From an uncultured Mailhella sp. (lineage in GTDB: Bacteria; Desulfobacterota; Desulfovibrionia; Desulfovibrionales; Desulfovibrionaceae), in assembly GCA_944323575.1 (NCBI GenBank), contig CALUTB010000001.1:1-64000 (forward strand): a stretch of DNA of 64,000 bases, in the 5' to 3' direction. Under the pieces are notes generated by a model. It was not told the origin of the DNA. It worked only from the letters and a program-made list of their open reading frames with translations, and did no database searches. The position numbers and the translations under genes are program-made. Positions 28,933 through 38,116 of the stretch are shown piece by piece (position 1 is the first letter of the stretch; every line of letters starts with the position of its first letter).

Positions 28933-29859
28933 ATGGAACAGCAGCACGGCATACTGGTACTGAACAAGCCCAAGGGACTCAGTTCTGCTCAGACCATTGC
29001 GCGCATCAAGCGTCTCGGGCAGAAAAAAATCGGCCATGCGGGAACGCTCGATCCCATGGCCACGGGTGTACTGCTCGTTCTGCTCGGCAACGCCACCAAA
29101 CTTTCCGGATATCTTCTGGAAGGCGGCGTGAAGACCTACGGCGGAACGCTGCGCCTCGGCGTGAAGACCGATACCTGGGATGCCGAAGGTTCCATTGTTT
29201 CCGAAACGAAGCTGCAGGAAGAGGATCTTCTGCCCGGCTCCGTTCTTGAACAGGCCGCACGCCGTGAAGTGACGGCCTGGCTGAATGTGACGGAACAGCC
29301 CGTTCCGCCCTATTCCGCCGCAAAGCACCAGGGTCAGCCTCTGTACAAGCTGGCCCGTGCCGGCATGGAAGTGCCGGCCAAGGTGAAAAGCATACATGTT
29401 TCGTACGCCGATGTTCAATGGGTGAACATGCCTGACGTACGATTCCGGGTAACGTGCAGTTCCGGCTCCTACATACGGTCCCTGGCCCACAGCTTGGGGA
29501 TTCGACTTGGGTGCGGAGCCATGCTCACGGAACTGACCCGGGAATACAGCCATCCGTTCGGACTGGATGTCGCCCACACGCTGGACGAAATCCTTGCCGA
29601 TCCAGAGAGGCTGCCGGAATGGATCATGCCCATCAGCGCCGCCCTGCCAGACTGGAGGAACATCACCGTCGGCAACGTGCAGGAGGCAAATCTGAAAAAC
29701 GGCATACCCGTTCCTCATCAGCAGGAATTCGGAGACTTCCGATCCGGTGACCGCGCCGTCATTCTGGCGCGGGACGGCTCACCTCTGGCTCTGGCAGAAG
29801 CCCGCATGGACAGGGATCGTCCTGTCTGGGCAGTGCTTCGGGGGCTTTTTACCCACTAA
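28933..29859 (+). CDS. truB: tRNA pseudouridine(55) synthase TruB
   Basis: Makes pseudouridine 55 in the T-arm of tRNAs. The 308-residue product has the N-terminal GILVLNKPKGLSS and the catalytic aspartate in IGHAGTLDPMATGVLLV. A PPxxSAxK-type motif is present as PPYSAAKHQGQPLYKLAR, with CSSGSYIRSLAHSLG after it, and a C-terminal PUA-like part. It precedes rpsO and pnp, the usual truB-rpsO-pnp order of the larger nusA-infB-rbfA cluster, whose earlier members are absent here. Confidence 0.96.
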   Translation: MEQQHGILVLNKPKGLSSAQTIARIKRLGQKKIGHAGTLDPMATGVLLVLLGNATKLSGYLLEGGVKTYGGTLRLGVKTDTWDAEGSIVSETKLQEEDLLPGSVLEQAARREVTAWLNVTEQPVPPYSAAKHQGQPLYKLARAGMEVPAKVKSIHVSYADVQWVNMPDVRFRVTCSSGSYIRSLAHSLGIRLGCGAMLTELTREYSHPFGLDVAHTLDEILADPERLPEWIMPISAALPDWRNITVGNVQEANLKNGIPVPHQQEFGDFRSGDRAVILARDGSPLALAEARMDRDRPVWAVLRGLFTH

Positions 29860-29860
29860 C

Positions 29861-29889
29861 CTCTGACTTTCGTCAGAGAGGAGGATACC
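29861..29889 (+). promoter_or_regulatory. Leader hairpin next to the rpsO ribosome binding site
   Basis: CTCTGAC-TTTC-GTCAGAG, a perfect 7-bp stem with a 4-nt loop, ends 1 nt before the GAGGAGGA Shine-Dalgarno of rpsO. S15 is known to repress its own translation in several bacteria through structured leaders of differing shape. This hairpin is a candidate for such an element, by position only. Confidence 0.4.
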
Positions 29890-29892
29890 GCT

Positions 29893-30162
29893 GTGGCTAT
29901 GGATTCCGCGCAGAAGCAGGCCGTCATCGCTCAGTTCGCCAAACACGAAGGCGACACCGGCTCCGCTGAAGTTCAGATCGCCCTTCTTACCGCCCGCATC
30001 AACGGCTTGGCCGACCACTTCAAGGCCAACAAGAAGGACTTCCACTCCCGTACCGGCCTTCTCAAGCTGGTCGGCCAGCGTCGCAAGATGCTGAACTACC
30101 TGAAGAAGACCGACATTCAGAGCTACCGCGCTCTGATCGAGAAGCTCGGTCTGCGCAAGTAG
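29893..30162 (+). CDS. rpsO: 30S ribosomal protein S15
   Basis: Primary 16S rRNA-binding protein of the platform, 89 residues, standard length. [19 protein letters not shown] and the HxxD-type core [20 protein letters not shown] are canonical. The start is GTG with GAGGAGGATA 6 nt upstream. An in-frame ATG two codons later is possible but less well spaced. It lies between truB and pnp. Confidence 0.98.
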   Translation: MAMDSAQKQAVIAQFAKHEGDTGSAEVQIALLTARINGLADHFKANKKDFHSRTGLLKLVGQRRKMLNYLKKTDIQSYRALIEKLGLRK

Positions 30163-30184
30163 TCGGGAACGATCCGGAAAACAA

Positions 30185-30239
30185 GGGGGAGCGGAAGAAA
30201 TTCCGCTCCCCCATCCTGCAAGAAAGGGGCATCGCCCCT
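30185..30239 (+). promoter_or_regulatory. Intergenic hairpins between rpsO and pnp
   Basis: A perfect 12-bp stem GGGGGAGCGGAA/TTCCGCTCCCCC is capped by a GAAA tetraloop (30185-30212). A second small hairpin AGGGGC-ATC-GCCCCT follows at 30225-30239. Neither has a T run, so they are unlikely to be efficient terminators. In E. coli the same intergenic region carries an RNase III processing hairpin used in PNPase autoregulation, and these sit in the equivalent place. Confidence 0.55.
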
Positions 30240-30324
30240 CAACCTCAACGCGAGGAAGGAGCATCCGCGAACAGAGGCGAAGATTTCGTCTTTCTTCCCG
30301 GAGTCTCCTTCCAGGAGTAACCAT

Positions 30325-32559
30325 ATGGGTCTGCTCAACAGTACTCGTGTCTCCGCCACCGTAGGCGGCAAGGAAATCATGCTGGAAACGGGCCGCGTGG
30401 CCCGTCAGGCCAACGGCGCCATCTGGATTCAGTGCGGCGGTACCGTGGCTCTCGTCACCGTCTGTGAAGCCCAGCTCGACACCCCGAAGGACTTCTTCCC
30501 CCTCACCGTGGAGTACGCCGAACGCATGTACGCCGCCGGACGCATCCCCGGCAACTTCTTCCGTCGTGAAATCGGCCGTCCCAGCGATCACGAAACCCTT
30601 GTGGCCCGTCTCATCGACCGTCCCATCCGTCCGCTCTTTCCCAAGGGCTACGGCAATGAAGTACAGGTGCTTGCCACCGTTATTTCCGCCGACGGCGAAA
30701 ACGATCCCGACGTACTCTGCATCACCGCAGCTTCCGCCGCCACCTGCATCTCCAACATTCCCTTTGCCGGACCCGTGGCCGGCGCCCGTCTCGGCCGTGT
30801 GGACGGACAGTTCGTGCTGAATCCCACCACCGAGGAGCTCAAGCGCTCCGACATGGACATCGTGCTTGCCGCCTCACGCGACGCCGTGGTCATGGTGGAA
30901 GGCGAAGCCAAGCTCGTCAAGGAACAGGATCTCATCGACGGCCTCAACTGGGCACACAAGGCCATTCAGCCGCTCATCGAAGCACAGGAAGAACTCGTGA
31001 AGATGGCAGGGAAGCCCAAGACCGAATTCATTCCCAAGCAGGACGATCCCGAACTCTTCGCCTATGTGGAAGAACTCGCCATCAAGTCCGGCATGGAGGA
31101 CGCCCTGCGCACGCCCGACAAACTGCAGAGAAAGGATGCCCGAAAGGCCGTCAAGGACAAGGTGAAGGCTCTCATGACCACCGATGAACGCTACGCCGAC
31201 GATCCCGCTGCGCAGGCCGCCATCGGCGAAGTGCTCGAACACCTGGAAAAGAAGCTCGTGCGTCAGAGAGTCATCAACGAAGGCACCCGCATCGACAACC
31301 GCGATACCAGGACCGTGCGTCCCATTGAGATCGAGGCCTCCGTTCTTCCCCGTGCCCACGGTTCCGTCATCTTCGCACGCGGCGAAACCAAGACCATTGC
31401 CGTCACCACGCTGGGCAGCTCTTCCGACGAGCAGAAGGTCGATACCCTGAACGGCGACGAAAGCAAGCGCTTCATGCTGCACTACAACTTCCCGCCTTTC
31501 ACCGTGGGTGAAGTGAAGTCCGTGCGCGTGTCCCGCCGCGAAATCGGTCACGGCCACCTTGCAGAACGAGCCCTCAAGGCCGTTCTGCCTTCTGTCGAAA
31601 GCTTCCCCTACACCATTCGCGTAGTGTCCGATACCGTGGAATCCAACGGTTCCTCCTCCATGGCTGCGGTATGCGGCGGCTGCCTCTCCCTCATGGATGC
31701 CGGTGTGCCGATCAGCGCTCCCGTGGCCGGCGTAGCCATGGGGCTCATCAAGGACGGAGACAGCTACACTGTTCTGACCGATATTCTCGGCGATGAAGAC
31801 GCCCTCGGCGACATGGACTTCAAGATCGCCGGCACCGCCGAAGGCATCAGCGCCATCCAGATGGACATCAAGATCAACGGTCTGCCCACTGAAGTCATGG
31901 CCCGCGCCATGGAACAGGCCCGCGTGGCCCGTCTGCACATTCTCGACGTCATGGCCAAGGCCATGCCCGCCGTCCGTGAGCTCTCTCCCTATGCCCCTCA
32001 GCATGAGGAAGTGTTCGTGAATCCCGAGATCATCCGCATGATCATCGGCCCCGGAGGCAAGAATATCAAGGCCATCACCACAGCCACCGGCGCGGCCATC
32101 GATATCGAGGACTCCGGCCGCATCACCATCTTTGCTCCCACGCAGAAGTCCATGCAGGCAGCCAAGGAAATGGTGCTCTACTACGACCAGCATGCGGAAC
32201 TCGGCAAGAACTACAATGCCAAGGTGAAGCGCATTCTGGAAATCGGCGCCATCGTGGAAATCCTGCCAAACCTTGAAGCTCTGGTACACATTTCCCAGCT
32301 TGACACCAATCGTGTCGAAAAGACGGAAGATGTGGCTCATCTCGGCGAAGACATGGTGGTCAAGGTCATTGAGATCAACGGCGACCGCATCCGTGCCAGC
32401 CGCAAGGCCGTGCTGCTGGAAGCTCAAGGAATCGAATGGAAGCCCGAGGATACCGCACGTCCTGCCAAGCGCGAGCGCAGCGAACGCAATGACGGCGAGC
32501 GGCGCGAACGCCGCAGCGAACGCCGCGAGCGTCCCCGCCGCGAACACAAGGAAGACTGA
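30325..32559 (+). CDS. pnp: Polynucleotide phosphorylase
   Basis: Phosphorolytic 3'-5' exoribonuclease, 744 residues. Two RNase PH domains (about 10-225 and 320-550) flank an all-alpha linker, then a KH domain (MIIGPGGKNIKAI) and an S1 domain (GAIVEILPNLEALVHISQLD). The second RNase PH domain contains DILGDEDALGDMDFKIAG. The last roughly 35 residues form an unusual tail of alternating Arg and Glu, starting at RPAKRERSERNDG, beyond the usual end of the S1 domain. CAGGAG lies 8 nt before the ATG. Confidence 0.98.
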   Translation: MGLLNSTRVSATVGGKEIMLETGRVARQANGAIWIQCGGTVALVTVCEAQLDTPKDFFPLTVEYAERMYAAGRIPGNFFRREIGRPSDHETLVARLIDRPIRPLFPKGYGNEVQVLATVISADGENDPDVLCITAASAATCISNIPFAGPVAGARLGRVDGQFVLNPTTEELKRSDMDIVLAASRDAVVMVEGEAKLVKEQDLIDGLNWAHKAIQPLIEAQEELVKMAGKPKTEFIPKQDDPELFAYVEELAIKSGMEDALRTPDKLQRKDARKAVKDKVKALMTTDERYADDPAAQAAIGEVLEHLEKKLVRQRVINEGTRIDNRDTRTVRPIEIEASVLPRAHGSVIFARGETKTIAVTTLGSSSDEQKVDTLNGDESKRFMLHYNFPPFTVGEVKSVRVSRREIGHGHLAERALKAVLPSVESFPYTIRVVSDTVESNGSSSMAAVCGGCLSLMDAGVPISAPVAGVAMGLIKDGDSYTVLTDILGDEDALGDMDFKIAGTAEGISAIQMDIKINGLPTEVMARAMEQARVARLHILDVMAKAMPAVRELSPYAPQHEEVFVNPEIIRMIIGPGGKNIKAITTATGAAIDIEDSGRITIFAPTQKSMQAAKEMVLYYDQHAELGKNYNAKVKRILEIGAIVEILPNLEALVHISQLDTNRVEKTEDVAHLGEDMVVKVIEINGDRIRASRKAVLLEAQGIEWKPEDTARPAKRERSERNDGERRERRSERRERPRREHKED

Positions 32560-32601
32560 CGACTTTCGGGGAACATCCGTTTTCCGCTTCTGATGAAACA
32601 C

Positions 32602-32636
32602 GGAGCCACCGTCCTGCAACCAGGGACGGTGGCTCC
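32602..32636 (+). terminator. Hairpin downstream of pnp
   Basis: Perfect 13-bp stem GGAGCCACCGTCC/GGACGGTGGCTCC with a 9-nt loop, 42 nt after the pnp stop. No T run follows, so it may stabilise the 3' end; the real terminator is the next one. Confidence 0.5.
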
Positions 32637-32716
32637 ATCCGCATACGGATACAGACGGAGACGTCACCGCCATCCGTTTTACATGGGCCACCTCTCCGTC
32701 TGAAATCGTCAAAAGG

Positions 32717-32751
32717 AAAAGCCCCGCACCCTTATGAGGTGCGGGGCTTTT
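32717..32751. terminator. Bidirectional terminator between pnp and folD
   Basis: Perfect 14-bp stem AAAAGCCCCGCACC/GGTGCGGGGCTTTT with a 7-nt loop. It serves both convergent genes. Confidence 0.9.
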
Positions 32752-32758
32752 GCCGCCT

Positions 32759-33634
32759 TTATGCGGAAATTTCATCCCTATCAGTCAGCAGCTTTCTTCT
32801 CCACGCCCTGGTCGTATTGACGAGCAGCTGTGAGATGGTCATGGGACCGATGCCACCGGGCACGGGCGTGATGGCGGAAGCCAGGGGCGCGACGCGTTCA
32901 TAGTCCACATCGCCGCAGAGTCTGCCGTCCTCGCCCCGGTTGATGCCGACGTCTATGATGACGGCCCCGGGCTTGACCATATCGGCCGTGACGAAACGGG
33001 GTCTGCCGAGTGCCGCGACGATGATGTCCGCCTCTCGACAGACGGAGGCCAGATCAGGAGTGCGGGAATGACACATGGTCACGGTAGCGTTGTAATCGCG
33101 GCTGCCGAGCATAAGCGCCACGGGACGCCCCACCAGATTGCTGCGACCTATGACCACGGCCTTCTTCCCGACGGTGGAAATATGATAGTGATCCAACAGA
33201 GCCAGAATGCCTGCCGGCGTACAGGGCCGAAGTCCGGGCACATTCATGGCCACACGGCCCTGATTGACGGCCGTCAGACCATCCACATCCTTTTCCGGGC
33301 TGACGGCCTCGATGCAGGGACGGGCGTCCAACCCCTCAGGCAAAGGCAGCTGCAGCAGAATGCCGTCTATGGCCGGATTCGCGTTGAGACCGGCAATGAG
33401 ATTCTCAAGCTCCCGCTGGGCAATGGAGGCCGGTCTGCGGCAGGAAATCGTATCGATGCCCGCATCGGCACAGGCTTTTTCCTTGTTGCGGACATAGACC
33501 TGCGAGGCAGGATCATCGCCCACAAGAATAACCGCAAGACAGGGAGCGCGTCCAGCTCTTTCCCTGTCCTTTTCTATTTCCTCACGCAGTGCGGCGCGTA
33601 TGGACGCCGCCGTGGCCTTTCCGTCGAGAATCAT
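32759..33634 (-). CDS. folD: Bifunctional methylene-THF dehydrogenase/cyclohydrolase FolD
   Basis: Interconverts 5,10-methylene-THF and 10-formyl-THF, the formyl donor used by Fmt. The 291-residue product has SQVYVRNKEKACADAG with the catalytic Tyr/Lys pair, the DGILLQLPLPEGLD strand, DVDGLTAVNQGR, GRSNLVGRPVALML in the NADP site and PVPGGIGPMT near the end. It lies 38 nt downstream of ftsK on the same strand. Confidence 0.98.
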   Translation of the reverse strand: MILDGKATAASIRAALREEIEKDRERAGRAPCLAVILVGDDPASQVYVRNKEKACADAGIDTISCRRPASIAQRELENLIAGLNANPAIDGILLQLPLPEGLDARPCIEAVSPEKDVDGLTAVNQGRVAMNVPGLRPCTPAGILALLDHYHISTVGKKAVVIGRSNLVGRPVALMLGSRDYNATVTMCHSRTPDLASVCREADIIVAALGRPRFVTADMVKPGAVIIDVGINRGEDGRLCGDVDYERVAPLASAITPVPGGIGPMTISQLLVNTTRAWRRKLLTDRDEISA

Positions 33635-33672
33635 GACTGTCCCTCCTTTTCCGGCCGGGCCGGACGCATGGG

Positions 33673-36549
33673 TTAGCGGTGAACGACGCTGCGCGGACGC
33701 GTTCCGTCAGCCTGACTGAGCAGGCCGTCCTTTTCCATCTGTTCCACGAAGCGGGCCGCACGGTTGAAGCCGATGCGGAAACGACGCTGAAGCAGAGAAA
33801 TAGAGACCTTGCCGTTGTCCAGAACAAACTGAACGGCTTCGGCATAAATGGGATCGTCCACAATGTCGTTGCCCCGGGATGCAGGCTGACCGAAGTCCTC
33901 GGAGGCGTCGTCGGCATCGTCATTGCCGAACTCCGCAAAATCAATCTTGTAATTCGGAGGCTGTTGCTGTTTCCAGTATTCCACCACGGCGGACACTTCC
34001 TCATCACTGACGAAGGCACCGTGCAGACGCTGAATCATGCCGCCGTTGGGCTTGAACAGCATATCGCCCATGCCGAGCAGTTTTTCCGCGCCGACTCCGT
34101 CCAGAATGGTACGCGAATCCTGACTGCTGGTTACCTTGAAGGCAATGCGGCATGGGAAATTGGCCTTGATGATGCCAGTCACCACATCCACACTGGGTCT
34201 CTGCGTGGCTATGATGAGATGGATGCCCGCGGCTCGCGCGAGCTGCGCCAGACGGACAATGCTGCCCTCGACCTCCTTTCGCTTGACCATCATGAGGTCG
34301 GCAAGCTCATCCACGATGATGACAAGGAAGGGCATGTTGGAAAGATCTTCCGCCTCTCCCGTCTCCGAATCCATAGGAACGGCGCCGCCGGCTTCAACTT
34401 CGGCACGCAAACGCGCCTGCCTGTCGTTGTATCCGGTGATGTTGCGCACCTTGACCTTGGAAAAAAGAGAAAGTCGCCGGTTCATCTCGTCGATGGCCCA
34501 GAGCAGCGCATTCTTGGTCAGATCCATGTCCGTGACCACGGGATGCACAAGATGCGGCAGATCCGCATACATGGAAAGTTCCACACGTTTGGGGTCCACC
34601 AGAATCAACTGCACCTCATCCGGACGAGCGCGGTACAGCAGACTGAGAATGATGGCATTCAGACAGACGCTCTTTCCTGCACCGGTGGCGCCGGCCACCA
34701 GAAGATGCGGCATCTTGGCAAGATCGGCGGACACGGGACGACCGCCGGTATCCTTGCCCAGCGCCACGGTAAGCAACGACTTTGCCTGACGGAAATTCTC
34801 GTTCTCCACGATTTCCCGAAAGTGCACGGTGGAACGTTTTTCATTGGGAACTTCCACACCGACGGTATCGGTTCCCGGTACGGGAGCCTGCATACGTACG
34901 GATACGGCCTTGAGGGACATGGCCAGATCATTGGCAAGGTTGGTGATGCGGGTTGCCTTGACGCCCGGAGCGGGACGAACCTCGAACATGGTGACCACAG
35001 GTCCGGGGGTGATGCGGGCCAGCGTGGCGTGCACATTGAAATTCTTGAGACAGGTAATGAGCGCATTTCCCTGTCTGGCAAGCGTGATCTCATCGGGTCT
35101 ACTGGCAAGATCCTCTTCGGGAAGAGGAGAAAGAAGATCCAGAGGAGGAAGAGTCAGCTCACGGCGCTTCGGAAGAACAGGCGCCGGCACCGAGGGAATG
35201 GCTGCCTCCAGTTCCTTCTGCATGGCCATGGCACCGGCTACAGCTGTCGTCACAGAGGCATAGGACTCATCCTTTACCTCCGAAAGCGAAGAAGTACCGG
35301 CAAGGGAAGCGGTGGGAGAAGTGGAACCGGTGGAAAACGACGAGGAAGAAGAAGCCGGAAACGCAGGTTCGGAACCATGTACCGGCTCCGGGGCTGCGCG
35401 TTTCTCCTCAGTCGAAGACGAGACCACGACGGCAGGAAAATCTTCCGAGGGAGAAGACGCTGAGGAGGCGGAAAGCGCCGCCAGGGCTGAAGGAGGCAGC
35501 TCGTCCTTGTCTTCAGCTGGTTCCGCACTCCCGGTCATCATCGCTTTTTCCCCGGAGACAGGCTCCGCGGAACCGCCGGTCGGGGACATCTCCACGGGAT
35601 CGTCGAGTTCGAGTATGAATTCCGCCTCCTGCGGAGCATCGGGGTCGTTCTTCTGCGAAACGTTATCAGAATGGACTTCCGGTACGTTTTCCTGAGGTAC
35701 GGATACCCGGACGACCGGTGCGGAATCGTGCTTCCCCCGCTCTTCCGGCCGTTCCACCAGACGAAGGAGATCACTGAGATTCTCCTCTCTTATGCCGGAA
35801 GTGCCTCCTTCCTGCACCGGATCATCCGTATGGATGTCGAGCATGGACGCTTCCGGCGCCTCCTCCCTCCTTCCACCCGTAACGATGTCGAGCACGGGCC
35901 GGGGACGCGGAGAATCTCCGCCCTTTTTCCTCAGACGTCCGAACGCGTCCGGCAGATGCCGCAGCGCGTCCGGCATACGCGGCACGGGCAGATCGAACGT
36001 CGTACCGAACGAGGGTATCTTTCTGATGATCCAGGACACAAACGCCGCAATGAGCGTCAACCACGAAATGCTGAAGGAAAGCTCCATGGCGATGAGAAAG
36101 ACGAAGAGCCACAGGAGCAGAGAGCCTGAAGGACTGAAAAATATCAGCGAGAAGGCGGAAAGCCACTGTCCGGCAAGTCCGCCTCCATGAATGCCGTGCA
36201 TGCCAAGGTCGAAGGATGATGCCGTCACGAGCACGCAGGCGAAGAGCATAATGTATCCGACCCAGCGATACCACTTGAGTACCAGCCATCGGGAAACGAG
36301 TCCTGCCCCTACGGAAAGGAAAAAGATCACCCACAGAAAGGATCCGAGACCGAAACTATCCACCAGAAAACCGGCAAGATAGGCTCCAAAAAGTCCTGCG
36401 GCGTTCTGAACGGAGGAAGCATCCATGCTGACGGCCTGATTGAAGGTGGGATCGCCGGCATGATAACTCCAGAGACTGAGCAGCATGAGCAGACCGCAGA
36501 AAAGAAAAAGCAGTCCGAGCAGTTCGCGTACCAGTCTGTGTCCGTACAT
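33673..36549 (-). CDS. ftsK: DNA translocase FtsK
   Basis: Septal DNA pump that aligns dimer-resolution sites and activates Xer recombination. The 958-residue product has four to five N-terminal membrane segments (residues 1-180). A long low-complexity Ser/Pro/Glu-rich linker (about 190-475) precedes the alpha/beta motor with Walker A GATGAGKSVCLNAI and Walker B LVIIVDELADLMMV. The C-terminal gamma winged helix (about 890-958) contains ISLLQRRFRIGFNRAARFVE, the helix that reads KOPS sequences. XerC is encoded in the same window. The gene is upstream of folD and downstream of the efp terminator. Confidence 0.97.
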   Translation of the reverse strand: MYGHRLVRELLGLLFLFCGLLMLLSLWSYHAGDPTFNQAVSMDASSVQNAAGLFGAYLAGFLVDSFGLGSFLWVIFFLSVGAGLVSRWLVLKWYRWVGYIMLFACVLVTASSFDLGMHGIHGGGLAGQWLSAFSLIFFSPSGSLLLWLFVFLIAMELSFSISWLTLIAAFVSWIIRKIPSFGTTFDLPVPRMPDALRHLPDAFGRLRKKGGDSPRPRPVLDIVTGGRREEAPEASMLDIHTDDPVQEGGTSGIREENLSDLLRLVERPEERGKHDSAPVVRVSVPQENVPEVHSDNVSQKNDPDAPQEAEFILELDDPVEMSPTGGSAEPVSGEKAMMTGSAEPAEDKDELPPSALAALSASSASSPSEDFPAVVVSSSTEEKRAAPEPVHGSEPAFPASSSSSFSTGSTSPTASLAGTSSLSEVKDESYASVTTAVAGAMAMQKELEAAIPSVPAPVLPKRRELTLPPLDLLSPLPEEDLASRPDEITLARQGNALITCLKNFNVHATLARITPGPVVTMFEVRPAPGVKATRITNLANDLAMSLKAVSVRMQAPVPGTDTVGVEVPNEKRSTVHFREIVENENFRQAKSLLTVALGKDTGGRPVSADLAKMPHLLVAGATGAGKSVCLNAIILSLLYRARPDEVQLILVDPKRVELSMYADLPHLVHPVVTDMDLTKNALLWAIDEMNRRLSLFSKVKVRNITGYNDRQARLRAEVEAGGAVPMDSETGEAEDLSNMPFLVIIVDELADLMMVKRKEVEGSIVRLAQLARAAGIHLIIATQRPSVDVVTGIIKANFPCRIAFKVTSSQDSRTILDGVGAEKLLGMGDMLFKPNGGMIQRLHGAFVSDEEVSAVVEYWKQQQPPNYKIDFAEFGNDDADDASEDFGQPASRGNDIVDDPIYAEAVQFVLDNGKVSISLLQRRFRIGFNRAARFVEQMEKDGLLSQADGTRPRSVVHR

Positions 36550-36606
36550 GATGATCCCCTTCTACACGCAATGTGCTGCTTCGGAAACGGGTATGACGCC
36601 TTTTCC

Positions 36607-36658
36607 GCAAAAAACGAAAGCGCTGCCGGAAGGGCGCGAAACGTCCTGCCGACAGCGC
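36607..36658 (-). terminator. Terminator after efp on the minus strand
   Basis: On the minus strand a 10-bp stem GCGCTGTCGG/CCGGCAGCGC (one G-U pair) is followed by TTTCGTTTTTT. It separates efp from ftsK. Confidence 0.75.
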
Positions 36659-36676
36659 GAAGAAAAAGGACGCGAA

Positions 36677-37234
36677 TTAATCGCGGCCGAGATATTCGCG
36701 GGTGCGGGTATCGACCTTGACGCGATCGCCTTCATTCACGAAAATCGGCACCTGAATGACCACGCCGGTTTCGAGGGTGGCGGGCTTGGTCACGTTGGAA
36801 ACGGTGTCGCCCTTCACGCCGGGTTCGGTCTTCACGACGGTCATGACCAGACTCACGGGAACTTCGATGTCGATGGGCTGTCCGTTGTAGAGCAGGACGC
36901 GGCACTGCTGGGATTCCAGCAGCCAGTCGGCCTTGCCGTCGGTATCGGCTTCGGGCAGGGAAATCTGTTCGTAGGTGGTCATGTCCATGAAGATGAGGTC
37001 GGAACCTTCACGATACAGATACTGCATGTCGCGCTGTTCCATATCGGGCTTGCCCACCTTTTCACCGGAACGGAAGGTATTGTCCACCACGCGGCCGTTC
37101 AGGATGTTGCGCAGCTTGGTGCGCACCATGGCGCCGCCCTTGCCGGGCTTGAAGTGCTGGAATTCAACGATTTCGTAGGGAGTGCCGTCGATCTCGATCT
37201 TCAGGCCGCGGCGAAAGTCAGTAGTGGAATACAT
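36677..37234 (-). CDS. efp: Elongation factor P
   Basis: Relieves ribosome stalling at polyproline stretches. The 185-residue product has the three beta-barrel domains. The loop that reaches the peptidyl-transferase centre reads HFKPGKGGA with Lys32 at the position that is post-translationally modified in many species. The modifying enzymes EpmA/EpmB are not in this window. The C-terminal signature [13 protein letters not shown] is intact. Divergent from engB. Confidence 0.97.
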   Translation of the reverse strand: MYSTTDFRRGLKIEIDGTPYEIVEFQHFKPGKGGAMVRTKLRNILNGRVVDNTFRSGEKVGKPDMEQRDMQYLYREGSDLIFMDMTTYEQISLPEADTDGKADWLLESQQCRVLLYNGQPIDIEVPVSLVMTVVKTEPGVKGDTVSNVTKPATLETGVVIQVPIFVNEGDRVKVDTRTREYLGRD

Positions 37235-37450
37235 GATGCCTCCAGGCAGAATATGGTATTTTTCATGACGTCCGGGCGCTTCATCATGAGCGCGTCCGGT
37301 CCCCGTAACGGGGATGATTTCCCATCGGAGCGGGAGTACTGCCCGCGGAATATTTGCCTTTTCCGCCGGAGCGGGCTACTCTCAGCTTTTTCCGCAAAGC
37401 AAGATATATTGTCCGATAGAGGCTCACTTTGTCAACTCGGGAGGCCCGCC

Positions 37451-38110
37451 ATGTCCGACCTGAATACCGAAAAAAATAAGCGTCCCGCCCCGGTGCTGGA
37501 ACTTCTGGCCACACTGTATACGCTGGAACAGCTGGAGACGTCCGCGCACGACATGCCGCAGCTGGCCCTTGCCGGACGATCCAACGTGGGCAAGTCATCG
37601 CTCATCAACGCCCTTGCCCGCCGCAGGAAGCTGGCCAAAGTCAGTTCCGAGCCGGGCAAGACCCGTTCCGTAAACCTTTTCAAGGTGATGCCCGACGGAT
37701 TCTGCCTCACCGATCTGCCGGGATACGGCTACGCCAGACGAGGACATGAGGAAAGACGCAACTGGGCGGCGCTCATTCAGAAATATCTTGAGGAGACCAG
37801 AAGTCTCCGCGCGCTGGTACTGCTCATCGACTGCCGCATCCCCACGCAGGAATCAGACCGCATGATGGCGGATTTCGCCCGCTCACGCCATCTCCCTGTC
37901 ATTGCCGTGCTCACCAAGGCCGACAAATGCACGCTGAAGGAGCGCTCGGCACAGCAGAAGATCTGGACAACCATTCTCGGCGGACAAAAGCCCGTCGTCG
38001 TTTCCTCAGTCACAGGACTCGGTCTCGATGAGCTGTGGGATCGTCTGCGGGAGACCGGCGCTCCCGCCCCTCTTTCTTCTTCCGAAGACAGCGCCTCCGC
38101 TGCCGACTGA
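37451..38110 (+). CDS. engB: Ribosome biogenesis GTP-binding protein EngB (YsxC/YihA)
   Basis: Essential GTPase in 50S subunit assembly, 219 residues. G1 is AGRSNVGKSSLIN, G2 lies in GKTRSVNLF, G3 is LTDLPGYGYA and G4 is VLTKADK. GGGAGG lies 7 nt before the ATG. An open frame reaches far upstream through the divergent efp gene and is a shadow. The C-terminal 20 residues are a Ser/Ala/Glu-rich tail. The helicase gene begins 6 nt downstream. Confidence 0.96.
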   Translation: MSDLNTEKNKRPAPVLELLATLYTLEQLETSAHDMPQLALAGRSNVGKSSLINALARRRKLAKVSSEPGKTRSVNLFKVMPDGFCLTDLPGYGYARRGHEERRNWAALIQKYLEETRSLRALVLLIDCRIPTQESDRMMADFARSRHLPVIAVLTKADKCTLKERSAQQKIWTTILGGQKPVVVSSVTGLGLDELWDRLRETGAPAPLSSSEDSASAAD

Positions 38111-38116
38111 TACGCC

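Noticed and set aside
30874-32775. A 633-codon open frame antisense to pnp
   Set aside because: Shadow of pnp, His/Gly/Val-biased composition typical of antisense frames.
33679-35463. A 594-codon open frame antisense to ftsK
   Set aside because: Shadow of ftsK; composition dominated by His, Gly and Arg.
37403-37435. Possible efp promoter (TTGACA on the minus strand at 37430-37435)
   Set aside because: The -35 is perfect, but the only -10-like sequences are 19-21 nt away, which is too far to call with confidence.
36485-37450. A 541-codon frame that would extend engB far upstream
   Set aside because: The extension runs antisense through efp; the internal ATG at 37451 has a strong ribosome binding site and matches EngB.
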